From Cladopsammia gracilis (Eukaryota; Cnidaria; Anthozoa; Scleractinia; Dendrophylliidae): a stretch of 64,000 bases of DNA. The translations under genes and the position numbers were made by a program. Location of the stretch: the NCBI GenBank assembly GCA_022457155.1, contig JAJGOT010000348.1, forward strand, positions 124,001-188,000, read 5' to 3'. The notes beneath the pieces were generated by a model, which saw only the letters and a program-made list of their open reading frames with translations, searched no databases and was not told where the DNA came from. Positions 36,347 through 47,352 of the stretch are shown here, piece after piece (within the stretch, counting starts at the first letter, position 1; each line of letters starts with the position of its first letter).

Positions 36347-38929
36347 TTAAGGTGAACCACTCCTCAATTTATCTGAAATTTCATTTTTGAAAAAAAAAAT
36401 GTTTCAAAGAAGACTGTTTTGTGTAAAGAACAAACTTTGGGTATTAAATAACACTGTGAAAAAGGAGGTACTTAGTTTTGCAATAATTATTAAGATAATG
36501 ATGAGTGTCTTTTATTGTGGTTTCCGGTTATAAAAGTGTACAGTTGATCTGCCTGTCAAAAATTCAGTCTGCGATGGCTGCTAATTCATTCTTGCTCTTC
36601 CATCGTCCGATGATGGACGGCAGCACTTAAAAGCGCCTTTTAAAAGAAGCTTGAAGATTGCCGGCTAAAATAACAGTATGTGCAGATAATTCATCCCAAT
36701 TTTGAGCAGTGCCATAAATCAAACGCATTTTATGCCGAGCGTCAGCTTAGTTGGTATCAGGTATTAAAATTGGACAGCATCCTGTTATAAGTTAAAAAAT
36801 GGCTTTACTGAAGCAAATCATCAAGTGGCATGACAATTCCCCAATCCTCACTTTACAGATCCTGAAGCAACTTGCACTCTCACAACCAGACGATGTGGAC
36901 ATGTTTTTAAAGACTGCAGCTTCACATTTTCTCAAGTTGCAATCCATTTCCATTCTGGTCATTTGCACTTCAAGACACTTTGTTATAGTTTTAGTGTAAT
37001 AGTGGAGTAATATTGTTAACAGAACTTATCCATTATTTTTAGGTTTGTGTCAATACAAATATGTTTTTTTTTTTGGCTTGTCAAAGTGATACTTAAATAT
37101 GTGACATTGCCCCTTTAGGCACTACAGTCAAAATAGCCCCTTGTGTTTAGAGCTAGACTGACGAAAAACCTGTTTCTTACTATTTCAGAGCATGTTTCCA
37201 CCAACAGAGAATGGATTCATTGTGTGACTGATTACAGATGACCGGGTCACAGTGACAGTACATGTACAACTGGAAGCCACTTTTAAGGACCTGTTAGCAT
37301 TGTAATATTGCATTGTAATGTTATGTGACATTGAAAGTATGGTACAATAGAATTCCGAAAATAACGTCCCTTCTAAACCAATGTTAATTTTGAAACTTAC
37401 AGTGCAAAGTTTCTACACGTTTCCACAATATCACCAGCTAATTCTTTTTATCATTTTGCAAACTGCGGATACGTGTGAAGCAATAAAGTGAATATAATCT
37501 TTGTATTTTGTAACTATGCACTCCTGTGATAAACACGAAGCGACAAGATAACAGTCCATCGTACTCAACTTTGCAAGGAGGCATGCCTGTCAATTCAATT
37601 TGCGCTCTCTTGTTGGCTAACTTGTGAAAACGTTTGTTGGTTGCTCATGATAAGGCACATCACACTGTAAATGTCAATTTCCTACCTGCTAGACGTGACA
37701 ATATTGCCCAAAGTAACAGCCCGGCACCCTGAAGTAGCTGCTACTTGAAAGTTGCAGCCCCTTTTGGGTGTTAATTCCAAACGAGGGAAAGGGGGCGTTA
37801 ATTTCGGAATTCTACCGTTTAAAAATTAGGAAAACTATACTCTTAAATATTTTATTTTTGTGTCTACCCTTGGAACCAGGGAGATGCTATGCTGTAACCT
37901 GATTCCACTATACACGTCACATAAGATGAGTTTTGAGGTTGCTCGTAAGGTTTCTCTGATAGGTTCACATGCATCATACTACATGAAGTACATCGTGGAT
38001 GTTAAGCGTGAACTGTCAAATAAATGACGAAAGTGCTATATCACTAATTACTCAATTGACTGCTCGAACATGCCTCGTGAAATTTAGGAACAATTTTTTG
38101 TATGCTTGATGTCATGAATGAATATTAATTTTTCATGCAATTCTCTTAGTTAAAAGCTGTAAAAAAAGGTCCAAAGAATGCATCATGCCTGACAATTACC
38201 TAGAATAAACCAAACAAATAAACAGGCATAAGGAAAGACAAGTACAATAGAAATGAGAATTATTTAAATGAAGGTTTGTAAATCCTGATACAGAACAGCT
38301 ATAATAACACTGCATCACTGATACAGAACACTAATAGATGGTTTTCACTCACGTGACCTTCAGTCCTATGGGACTCAAATGACAAAGGCCATGGTGCCAT
38401 GTTGGTGCACATAACAAAAGAAGTTCATTAAAATTCTTTTGTAGGTGTGCTCCAACATGGCCACCATGACGTAACGTGCAAACCACCTATAGGAATGCTA
38501 AAAAGCTGAATCACTATTGTTCTTTTATAAATCATACAAAATATACGCAGCAAAGCTGTATGAATATTTATAATAGGTCGCCTGGGGCTCGCCATTGTAA
38601 ATGTTCATACAGTTCTGCCGCTCATATTTTATATATTACTTACAGTACTACATTGTATAATATAAGTACAATATGCTGATATGTTATCGGAAAACACAGT
38701 TGTGATATAACAACGAAACAGCTGTCCACGGTTGCAACCCTACCTTAACGGTTTCTGTCGTATTGGTGTCTCGCAAAGTCAACTTTTTTACGTAGTCAGA
38801 TCAGCCTTGCAGTTTATTGTATGTTTGTTAATTTTTTGGTTGATTATGTCTCTTGCAGATCCTACATGTACGTATACTGTTAGCAGCTTTATCATTTGCG
38901 GTCTTTTGCAGATTTTACTTTTATCTCAG

Positions 38930-39908
38930 AATAGGCCATTTTCACAATGACGTTATTTACTACAACTCCCAGAGTTCACTTTGTTTTTCCTTTCTTATTA
39001 AAATTTTGAATCCAGTTGAGGTTTAAGGTGGAATGGTACCCTAAAATACGATGTCTAGCTTCCAACGTTGGTTTTTTTAAAATGGCAAAATTGGAATCTT
39101 AAAACACTTGAGAATCCCATTTTGAAAAATTTCACTAAATTTGCAGCACTAAACAAAGTGAACTATAAGATAACTGAATGGTGGTATATAATTTTCCTGT
39201 AGCAATGGCCCTAGCAACTATTGTTTACATTAGTTAAATGCTCATAAAACCTGCTAAATGAATGCTCCGCGCTTATAATTGATCTAGAATCGATTGTTTT
39301 AACTTTAAGTCCGTTTTTCTCAAATGTTGGAATTTGACTAAACACGTTGCAGCTCAACACCTCTCTGAAAGAGTATTTTACCTGAAGCAATAAATTTTGC
39401 TACAGTCATTTGTGAATAGTATGCTCTATGCAATGAACTAACATCAGAATAATTTTCCAAATTCTAACAAAATTATCCAATATGTTAATAGGGTGTTGCA
39501 AGAAATGTTTTCGTCAGTTTGCACCCTTGTAAAATGAAAGACTGATGTAGATTGTCATGGTTTTAGTTCATTGCACAGATCTCTGTGTGCTAAACAAACT
39601 CTGAAATTTTCAGATCCAAATGTTGCATAAATGGAGAGTTATAGCTGCCAGCGTTTGGGTAATAAAACATGGAGTTTTGGGCGTGGCATGGTTGCCATGG
39701 AGACCATAAACCCCATAACACATGTCAAACAATTTCTCTTGATAAGTGTAATAACTTGGCATTTAAGAAATCTTGAACTTAATGCAAAATTTTCCATGTC
39801 TTTGGGTATGATACCACCTTAAATAGCAATAGGCATTGTTTGGAGAACAAGACACTGAAGGATTCTATTAGCTGTAGTAAAATGACGTCATCTTAAAATG
39901 GCCTATTG
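38930..39908. mobile_element. nested MITEs, left arm
   Basis: Outer inverted ends AATAGGCCATTTT...ATGACGT enclose a second element with TTAA-GGTGG(A/T)AT at 39023-39034 and ATACCACC-TTAA at 39811-39822. Both are mirrored in the right arm (about 40190-41167, inner 40275-41078), so they predate the inversion. Confidence 0.8.
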
Positions 39909-42900
39909 CAGCAAACGCTGGCTTACTCAGTCTTCACTGTAAATAATTTGCATTAAGTCAATTCTCTATTTTCGAATTGCCTATAATACACTTTGTTTGC
40001 CCCAAAATTTTGCATGAACTATTGTTTGTAAATGCTCTTGGGAGGACTGCATATTCCCAAGAGCATTTCAAATCCATAGTTTATGCAAAATTTGGGTGGC
40101 AACCAAAGTGTATTATGGGCAATTCGAAAATAGAGAATTGACTTAATGCAAATTATTTACAGTGAAGACTGTAAGCCAGCGTTTGCTGCAAAAGGCCATT
40201 TTAAGATGACGTCATTTTACTACAGCTAATAGAATCCTTCAGTGTCTTGTTCTCCAAACAATGCCTATTGCTATTTAAGGTGGTATCATACCCAAAGACA
40301 TGGTAAATTTTGCATTAAGTTCAAGATTTCTTAAATGCCAAGTTATTACACTTATCAAGAGAAATTGTTTGACATGTGTTATGGGGTTTATGGTCTCCAT
40401 GGCAACCATGCCACGCCCAAAACTCCATGTTTTATTACCCAAACGCTGGCAGCTATAACTCTCCATTTATACAACATTTGGATCTGAAAATTTCAGAGTT
40501 TGTTTAGCACACAGAGATCTGTGCAATGACCTAAAACCATGACAATCTACATCAGTCTTTCATTTTACAAGGGTGCAAACTGACGAAAACATTTCTTGCA
40601 ACACCCTATTAACATATTGGATAATTTTGTTAGAATTTGGAAAATTATTCTGATGTTAGTTCATTGCATAGAGCAATACTATTCACAAATGACTGCAGCA
40701 AAATTTATTACTTCAGGTAAAATACTCTTTCAGAGAGGTGTTGAGCTGCAACGTGTTTAGTCAAATTCCAACATTTGAGAAAAACGGACTTAAAGTTAAA
40801 ACAATCGATTCTAGATCAATTATAAGCGCGGAAGCATTCATTTAGCAGGTTTTATGAGCATTTAACTAATGTAAACAATAGTTGCTAGGGCCATTGCTAC
40901 AGGAAAATTATATACCACCATTCAGTTATCTTATAGTTCATTTGTTTAGTGCTGCAAATTTAGTGAAATTTTTTTCAAAATGGGATTCTCGAGTGTTTTA
41001 AGATTCCAATTTTGCCATTTTCAAAAAAACCAACGTTGGAAGCTAGACATCATATTTTAGGGTACCATTCCACCTTAAACCTCAACTGGATTCAAAATTT
41101 TAATAAGAAACGAAAAACAAAGTGAACTCTGGGAGTTGTAGTAAATAACGTCATTGTGAAAATGGCCTATTCTGAGATAAAAGTAAAATCTGCATAAGAC
41201 CGCAAATGATAAAGCTGCTAACAGTATACGTACATGTAGGAACTGCAAGAGACATAATCAACCAAAAAATTAACAAACACACAATAAACTGCAAGGCTGA
41301 TCTGACTACGTAAAAAAGTTGACTTTGCGAGACACCAATACGACAGAAACCGTTAAGGTAGGGTTGCAACCGTGGACAGCTGTTTCGTTGTTATATCAAA
41401 ACTGTGTTTTCCGATAACATATCAGCATATTGTACTTATATTATACAATGTAGTACTGTAAGTAATATATAAAATATGAGCGGCAGAACTGTATGAACAT
41501 TTACAATGGCGAGCCCCAGGCGACCTATTATAAATATTCATACAGCTTTGCTGCGTATATTTTGTATGATTTATAAAAGAACAATAGTGATTCAGCTTTT
41601 TAGCATTCCTATAGGTGGTTTGCACGTTACGTCATGGAGAGCACACCTACAAAAGAATGTTAACGAACTTTTTTTGTTATGTGCACCAACATGGCCACCA
41701 TGGCCTTTGTCATTTGAGTCCCATAGGCTGAAGGTCACGTGAGTGAAAACCATCTATTAGTGTTCTGTATCAGTGATGCAGTATTATTATAGCTGTTCTG
41801 TATCAGGATTTACAAACCTTCATTTAAATAATTCTCATTTCTATTGTACTTGTCTTTCCTTATGCCTGTTTATTTGTTTGGTTTATTCTAGGTAATTGTC
41901 AGGCATGATGCATTCTTTGGACCTTTTTTTACAGCTTTTAACTAAGAGAATTGCATGAAAAAATTAATATTCATTTGTGACATCAAGCATACAAAAAATT
42001 GTTCCTTAATTTCACGAGGCATGTTCGAGCAGTCAATTGAGTAATTCGTGATATAGCACTTTCGTCATTTATTCGACAGTTCACGCTTAACATCCACGAT
42101 TTACTTCATATAGTATGATGCATGTCAACCTATCAGAGAAACCTTACAAGCAACCTCAAAACTCATCTTATGTGATGTGTATAGTGGAATCGGGTTACAA
42201 CATAGCATCTCCCCGGTTCCAAGGGTAGACACAAAAATAAAATATTTAAGAGTATAGTTTTCCTAATTTTTAAACGGTAGAATTCCGAAATTAACGCCCC
42301 CTTTCCCTGGTTTGGAATTAACACCCAAAAGGGGGTGCAACTTTCAAGTAGCAGCTACTTCAGGGTGCCGGCCGGGCTGTTACTTTGGGCAATATTGTCA
42401 CGTCTAGCAGGTAGGAAATTGACATTTACAGTGCGATGTGCCTTATCATGAGCAACCAACAAACGTTTTCACAAGTTAGCCAACAAGAGAGCGCAAATTG
42501 AATTGACAGGCATGCCTCCTTGCAAAGTTGAGTACGATGGACTGTTATCTTGTCGCTTCGTGTTTATCACAGAAGTGCATAGTTACAAAATACAAAGATT
42601 ATATTCACTTTATTGCTTCACACGTATCCGCAGTTTGCAAAATGATAAAAGAATTAGCTGGTGATATTGTGGAAACGTGTAGAAACTTTGCTCTGTAAGT
42701 TTCAAAATTATCATTGGTTTAGAAGGGGCGTTATTTTCGGAATTCTATGGTACCATACTTTCAATGTCACATAACATTACAATGCAATATTACAACGCTG
42801 ACAGGTCCTTAAAAGTGGCTTCCAGTTGTACATGTACTGTCACTGTGACCCGGTCATCTGTAATCAGTTTCACAATGAATCCCTTCTCTGTTGGTGGAAA

Positions 42901-43276
42901 CATGCTCTGAAATAGTAAGAAACAGGTTTTTTGTCAGTCTAGCTCTAAACACAAGTGGCTATTTTGATTGTAGTGCCTTAAAGGGGCAATGTCACATATT
43001 TTAGTATCACTTTGACAAGCCAAAAAAAAAACATATTTGTATTGACACAAACCTAAAAATAATGCATAAGTTCTGTTAACAATATTACTCCACTATTGCA
43101 CTAAAACTATAATAAAGTGTCTTGAAGTGCAAATGACCAGAATTGAAATGGATTGCAACTTGAGAAAATGTGAAGCTGCAGTCTTTAAAAACATGTCCAT
43201 ATTGTCTGGTTGTGAGAGTGCAAGTTGCTTCAGGATCTGTAAAGTGAGGGTTGGGGAATTGTCATGTCACTTGACA

Positions 43277-43428
43277 GGCTTTTAGCCAGAAAATGGAAAG
43301 TGGGCGTCCTGAAGATGTTTCCCATCATAAAATTTTAAAGGATTAGGTGCAATTTTCATGAACTTTCTTCCAAAAGTGGGCGTCCACAGTATGCCTGGAC
43401 ACCCAGCTGGCTAAAAGCTTGTCACTTG
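43277..43428. mobile_element. small MITE in right arm only (about 9-bp duplication)
   Basis: Inverted ends GCTTTTAGCCAG / CTGGCTAAAAGC are flanked on both sides by GTCACTTGA. The left arm has the single unoccupied site near 36825. An 8-9 bp duplication suits hAT or MuDR-type elements. Confidence 0.75.
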
Positions 43429-43900
43429 ATGATTTGCTTCAGTAAAGCCATTTTTTAACTTATAACAGAATGCTGTCCAATTTTAATACCTGATACTAAT
43501 TAAGCTGACGCTCGGCATAAAATGCATTTGATTTATGGCACTGCTCTAAATTGGGATGAATTATCTGCACATACTGTTATTTTAGCCGGCAATTTTCGAG
43601 CTTCTTTTAAAAGGCGCTTTTAAGTGCTGCTGTCCATCGTCAGACAATGGCAAAGCAAGAAAGAAGCGGCCATCGCAGACTGAATTTTTGACAGGCCGAT
43701 CAACTGTACACTTTTATAACCGGAAACCACAATAAGACACTCATCATTATCTTAATAATTATTGCAAAACTAAGTACCTCCTTTTTCACAAAGTGTTATT
43801 TAATACCCAAGGTTTGTTCTTTACACAAAACAGTCTTCCTCGAAACATTTTTTTTTTCAAAAATGAAATTTCAGATAAATTGAGGAGTGGTTCACCTTAG

Positions 43901-44354
43901 AAGTGCCCTAGAAAGTTATTTTTCAGAATCAACTCTATGTACATTGAATAGTTGAATGGTAAAATATTTCTTGCTTTGAACGTCACGTTTGTGAGTTATA
44001 GAGATTTGAATTAACTTACAAAATGCTAATTAGATGACGTCAACCCGGGAATTTGCCATTATTTCTACGCCAATTTACAATGCACAGTTTACAGCTTGAG
44101 GATAATTAATTTGAGAAATACTAAAAATAAACTGTAGATAGTCAATTGATTCGTAAAAAATATTACTTGGAGGTGTAAACAAGTAGTTGTATAATAAATG
44201 ATTCCCGGGTTGAAGTCATCTAATTAGCATTTTGTAAATTTGAATCTCTATAACTCACTAACACGACATTCAAAACTAGAAATATTTTACCATTCAACTG
44301 TTCAATGTACATAGAGTTGATTCTGAAAATAACTTTCTAGGGGTGATAGGCACT
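43901..44354. mobile_element. hairpin MITE in right arm only
   Basis: AAGTGCCCTAGAAAGTTATT and its inverted partner CTAGGGGTGATAGGCACTT enclose a near-complete 454-bp hairpin, with TTAA at 44355-44358 and TTAG (a one-base change) at 43897-43900. It occupies the same target as the unrelated MITE at 35733-36346 in the other arm. Confidence 0.82.
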
Positions 44355-44489
44355 TTAAGGAGGCTCGACTCTGCTTTTGCAGAGAAGACACGCTTTGATT
44401 GTTTTTATACTTCACCAAGTTTATAAAATGTGATCAAAGTTTTATGTGTCACTGGTTTCCAAGGGACAGGGGTTACTATAGCAATGCTA

Positions 44490-44753
44490 CAACCAGTTGC
44501 AAAAAGACTTGAGACATTGCAGCTAATTTGGACGTCAAGAGTACTTATGAGGTCGCAGTGTTTCAGTCCCCTCCCTCTCCCTTCTCAAAGTTGGTCACAA
44601 TAGCAGATCATGCTGAAATTTTCGAGAAACAACACTGAAAATAGGGGAGGGAGGGGGGAGTGGTTTAACCTTTGAGATGTGTGATTTTACGGGATGTTTA
44701 CTAAGAAAGAGTGTTTTCCTGGTGAAGTGTCTCAACATTTTCGCAACTGGTTG
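44490..44753 (+). repeat. 264-bp terminal repeat, left copy
   Basis: It starts CAACCAGTTGCAAAAAGAC and ends CATTTTCGCAACTGGTTG, so each repeat has its own imperfect inverted ends of about 27 bp. It includes a C-rich/G-rich pair (cccctccctctccc and ggggagggaggggg). It could be a MITE of the same transposase family. Confidence 0.92.
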
Positions 44754-45420
44754 TCTGAGTGCTCTGACCATGTGTAGGGAGGCAGTTGTTTTATCGATCA
44801 GCTTAGTAATTAATGTAAAGATGTCTATGTACGAGGAGTTCGTAAAAAATAAGGTTTCATGATATTGGCTTGTTCGATATGAAAATGGCGAAGAAAAAAA
44901 TGCGATTTTGAGGTGTTTTAAGGATGACATAATCGGCGCGACTGACGTTCTTGTCGGGTACCAAGGTACAAAACATGCCCGCATTGACAAATGAACAAGC
45001 GGCATGAGGTTATTTTGATTTCATTTCTTTGTAAGGATGTCATTTAAAGGTATTCAGTGAAAAGAAAGGTGAAACAAGTTTATTTGCGTGCGCTGGTTGA
45101 GCAAACAGAGTGCTTAGATGAACCAGATAAGCCACTAATCACGTGTTAGAAAAGTACACAAAGGGACGGGGCGTTCTGATCGCCTGCCAATCAAAGGAGA
45201 GAGGGTGATGGACGGTAATCAGTTTAGGAAATCAAAGCTTATCGAACGTAGTTTCCAATATTCCGTAAGTTGTTGGAATGATTTGAACTTATTCATATTT
45301 GACACACTTGGCGTTATCCCACTAACGTGATTGCGAAGTTACAGTGTACAGACTACAATATCGATGTTCGCGCGGCTCGCGGTTTACGCGATTATTTGTT
45401 TGCTAATAAAGCCGTTTGCG

Positions 45421-46893
45421 ATGGATTTGCTGCAGGGATATGAAAGTAGTGATTCGGAAGCGACGGATATTTCTAAGAGCACCAACAATGACCTTACAGC
45501 TAGCGACAAGGGTGCTTCAACGAGTGTTCTAAATGTGAGAGCTGTTCGACAAGTGTATTTAATCACCTATAGTCAGGCGGATTTACAAAAGTTCCCTGAC
45601 AGAAATTCATTCGCGCAAGCTGTTCTCCGCTCGTTTGACAGTAGTAATACAAACGTCGAACACTGGGTTTGTTGCAAGGAAGTGCACGAATCCACGGGGG
45701 GATATCACTATCATATGGCGGTGAAGTTAGAGCGCTGTAAAAGGTGGCTGTCTTGTAAACGGTACCTTGAAGAAAACTACGGTATCTCCGTGCACTTCTC
45801 CGACGTACATCATAACTATTACAGTGCATGGAAATACACCACGAAAACGGATAAATTTGTGGTGGAAAGTGACGGTCATCCCGACTTGTCCGATTATAAA
45901 GGCCCTAAAACTGAAACGGCTTCACTTTGCCGGAGAAACTACATTGAAGATACTGATGACGATGAAGAGGAAGTCTCGGAGGAGTTCTATGAAATTCCTT
46001 GTGATGACGCGAGCGAGAGATGCCATGAACGTGATTCGAAAGGGAAAAAGAGGAAAAAGCGCTTGTCTTCATTTGAACTCTCAGAAATAATTGTAAGAAA
46101 GGAAATAAAAACTCGCACGCAACTGTTGGCTTATGCGAACAACCAAAAATGCGAGGGGAAAAACGACATTGCGGAGTTTATTGTCAACAGAGGGCCCCGC
46201 GTAGTATCAGAGGTTTTAACCACAGCGTGGGAAATGCGGAATGCGCAACAGAAGTTGGAAAGGTCACAGAAAACGCGTACTCAAATCTTAGAAGAAGCAG
46301 CAGAAGGGGAATGTATTGACGGTTGTAATGGACAGTGGCTTGCTTGTGCATGTGAGGTGTTACAACAAAACGGTATTCGAAAGGAAACTTTTACAAAGGC
46401 AATAAAAGAACTCCTGGAAAAAGGCCTTAGCAAATTTCGAAATGTTATGATCTGCGGCCCAGCAAACACGGGGAAGACATTTTTACTAAACCCACTCACA
46501 AGTGTGTACAGAACTTTTTGTAATCCCGCTTGCACGTCTTTTGCGTGGGTTGGAGTGGACGACGCAGAATGCATCTTCTTAAATGACTTTCGCTGGTCAG
46601 CTCAGATAATACAGTGGCATGATTTTCTTCTTTTGCTCGAAGGACAGATGGTGCATCTCCCGGCACCCAAAACTCATTATGCTAAGGACATTGCTTTAGA
46701 GAACGACACTCCTATTTTCTGTACAGGAAAACAGCCTTTTGTTTATATTAAAAACGGCGTGATCGATGAACGAGAAACGGAGATGATGTCTGTAAGATGG
46801 AAGATCTTTCATTTAAATGTACAGATACAAAAAGATGTTCAAAAGGAATTGCCAAAGTGCTGTAAATGCTTTGCTACCTTTGTATTACACTGA
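45421..46893 (+). CDS. Rep-like protein: HUH endonuclease plus SF3 helicase
   Basis: This 490-residue protein has the layout of replication initiators of circular ssDNA replicons. Motif I lies near residues 46-50 (VYLITYS). The HUH metal site is YHYH with H96 and H98, and the YxxK nicking motif is YTTK at 139-142. An acidic linker and a basic GKKRKKR stretch (about 208-214, possible nuclear signal) follow. The SF3 helicase has Walker A GPANTGKT at about 346-353, Walker B IFLNDF at about 385-390 and motif C near TPIFCTGK (430-437). Such proteins nick an origin, stay attached through the tyrosine, and unwind it. All core residues are present and the frame is intact. The frame extends upstream, with another ATG at 45364. 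I chose 45421 because the sequence after it (MDLLQGYESSDSE) has the usual acidic Rep-like start. Its neighbour is a convergent transposase in the same element. Confidence 0.85.
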   Translation: MDLLQGYESSDSEATDISKSTNNDLTASDKGASTSVLNVRAVRQVYLITYSQADLQKFPDRNSFAQAVLRSFDSSNTNVEHWVCCKEVHESTGGYHYHMAVKLERCKRWLSCKRYLEENYGISVHFSDVHHNYYSAWKYTTKTDKFVVESDGHPDLSDYKGPKTETASLCRRNYIEDTDDDEEEVSEEFYEIPCDDASERCHERDSKGKKRKKRLSSFELSEIIVRKEIKTRTQLLAYANNQKCEGKNDIAEFIVNRGPRVVSEVLTTAWEMRNAQQKLERSQKTRTQILEEAAEGECIDGCNGQWLACACEVLQQNGIRKETFTKAIKELLEKGLSKFRNVMICGPANTGKTFLLNPLTSVYRTFCNPACTSFAWVGVDDAECIFLNDFRWSAQIIQWHDFLLLLEGQMVHLPAPKTHYAKDIALENDTPIFCTGKQPFVYIKNGVIDERETEMMSVRWKIFHLNVQIQKDVQKELPKCCKCFATFVLH

Positions 46894-46958
46894 TTAAAAG
46901 GTCGTTTACATTAGCTTTTTTCCGGAGAGAAGTGACAAGAAACTGCGGAGCAAGCACT

Positions 46959-47065
46959 GACGATCTACACGGTCTACACGGTCTACCATAACAAGTGACT
47001 TTAAAAATACATATATCATATTTCTTATTGTTCGAATGGTAGACCGTGCTCATGGTAGACCGTCA
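46959..47065. promoter_or_regulatory. iteron-like inverted repeat, candidate Rep origin
   Basis: ACGGTCTAC occurs directly at 46969-46977 and 46978-46986 (plus a one-mismatch copy at 46960-46968) and inverted as GTAGACCGT at 47039-47047 and 47055-47063. ACGGTCTACCAT and ATGGTAGACCGT can form a stem with an AT-rich loop of about 44 nt. It lies between the 3' ends of rep and the transposase gene. I see no canonical CRESS nonanucleotide in the loop. It could instead be a shared transcription-end structure. Confidence 0.5.
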
Positions 47066-47110
47066 GAAAATGAAAGAAGACAAAGATAAGCGGTTAATTC
47101 TAGAATGAAT

Positions 47111-47116
47111 TTTATT
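47111..47116 (-). terminator. candidate poly(A) signal of the transposase gene
   Basis: On the minus strand this reads AATAAA, about 237 bp beyond the transposase stop codon. A plus-strand AATAAA at 47267-47272 could serve rep. The two 3' ends would then overlap across the iteron-like repeat. Confidence 0.4.
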
Positions 47117-47352
47117 TCAAACCATTTCTTATGAAATAGGATTGACTAGAAAGAACAATCGAGCAAAGGTTTGCTGCGTGTTGTGGTTGTCTTTGAAACG
47201 TCACGCACTGATTGCCAATACGTGACACTAAGCTTAAAAAGCGTGACATCATTTTTTACGTTACTAAATAAAGGAAATATTAAACTTTGTTACTCAGAAT
47301 CTATATGCCTCCCATGTTATACTTTAACCGAAAAAAACAAATATCATTTTCT

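Larger units (their letters stand above)
35602..40043. repeat. left arm of a large imperfect palindrome
   Basis: This arm is the inverted counterpart of 40055-44487 across an 11-nt spacer (40044-40054). It starts TA-GCATTGCTATAGTAACC and contains, in order, a TTAA MITE (35733-36346), exon-like sequence near 36799-36999, a hairpin near 38338-38500 and nested MITEs at 38930-39908. Predicted 63-codon and 72-codon frames occur in both arms with one or two differences, which implies high identity. Confidence 0.92.
40055..44487. repeat. right arm of the large palindrome
   Basis: Inverted copy of 35602-40043, ending GGTTACTATAGCAATGC-TA. It differs by point changes, by a MITE at 43901-44354 in place of the left-arm MITE, and by a small MITE near 43277-43428. 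Confidence 0.92.

Noticed and set aside
38732..41369. Mirrored 63-, 67- and 72-codon frames in both palindrome arms
   Set aside because: They are the same noncoding MITE sequence read in each inverted arm, and similarity between arms is explained by DNA identity, not by protein selection.
44595..45005. 136-codon frame on the minus strand over the left terminal repeat
   Set aside because: It crosses the 264-bp repeat and its edge with no motif, and the right repeat gives only part of it.
45331..45420. Extended N-terminus of Rep from a TTG codon
   Set aside because: The added residues are hydrophobic and unlike Rep N-termini; start codon TTG is unlikely in a eukaryotic nuclear gene.
46959..47065. 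Canonical CRESS nonanucleotide origin
   Set aside because: I looked for a TAGTATTAC-like nonamer in the loop and flanks and did not find one, so only the weaker iteron-like claim is kept.
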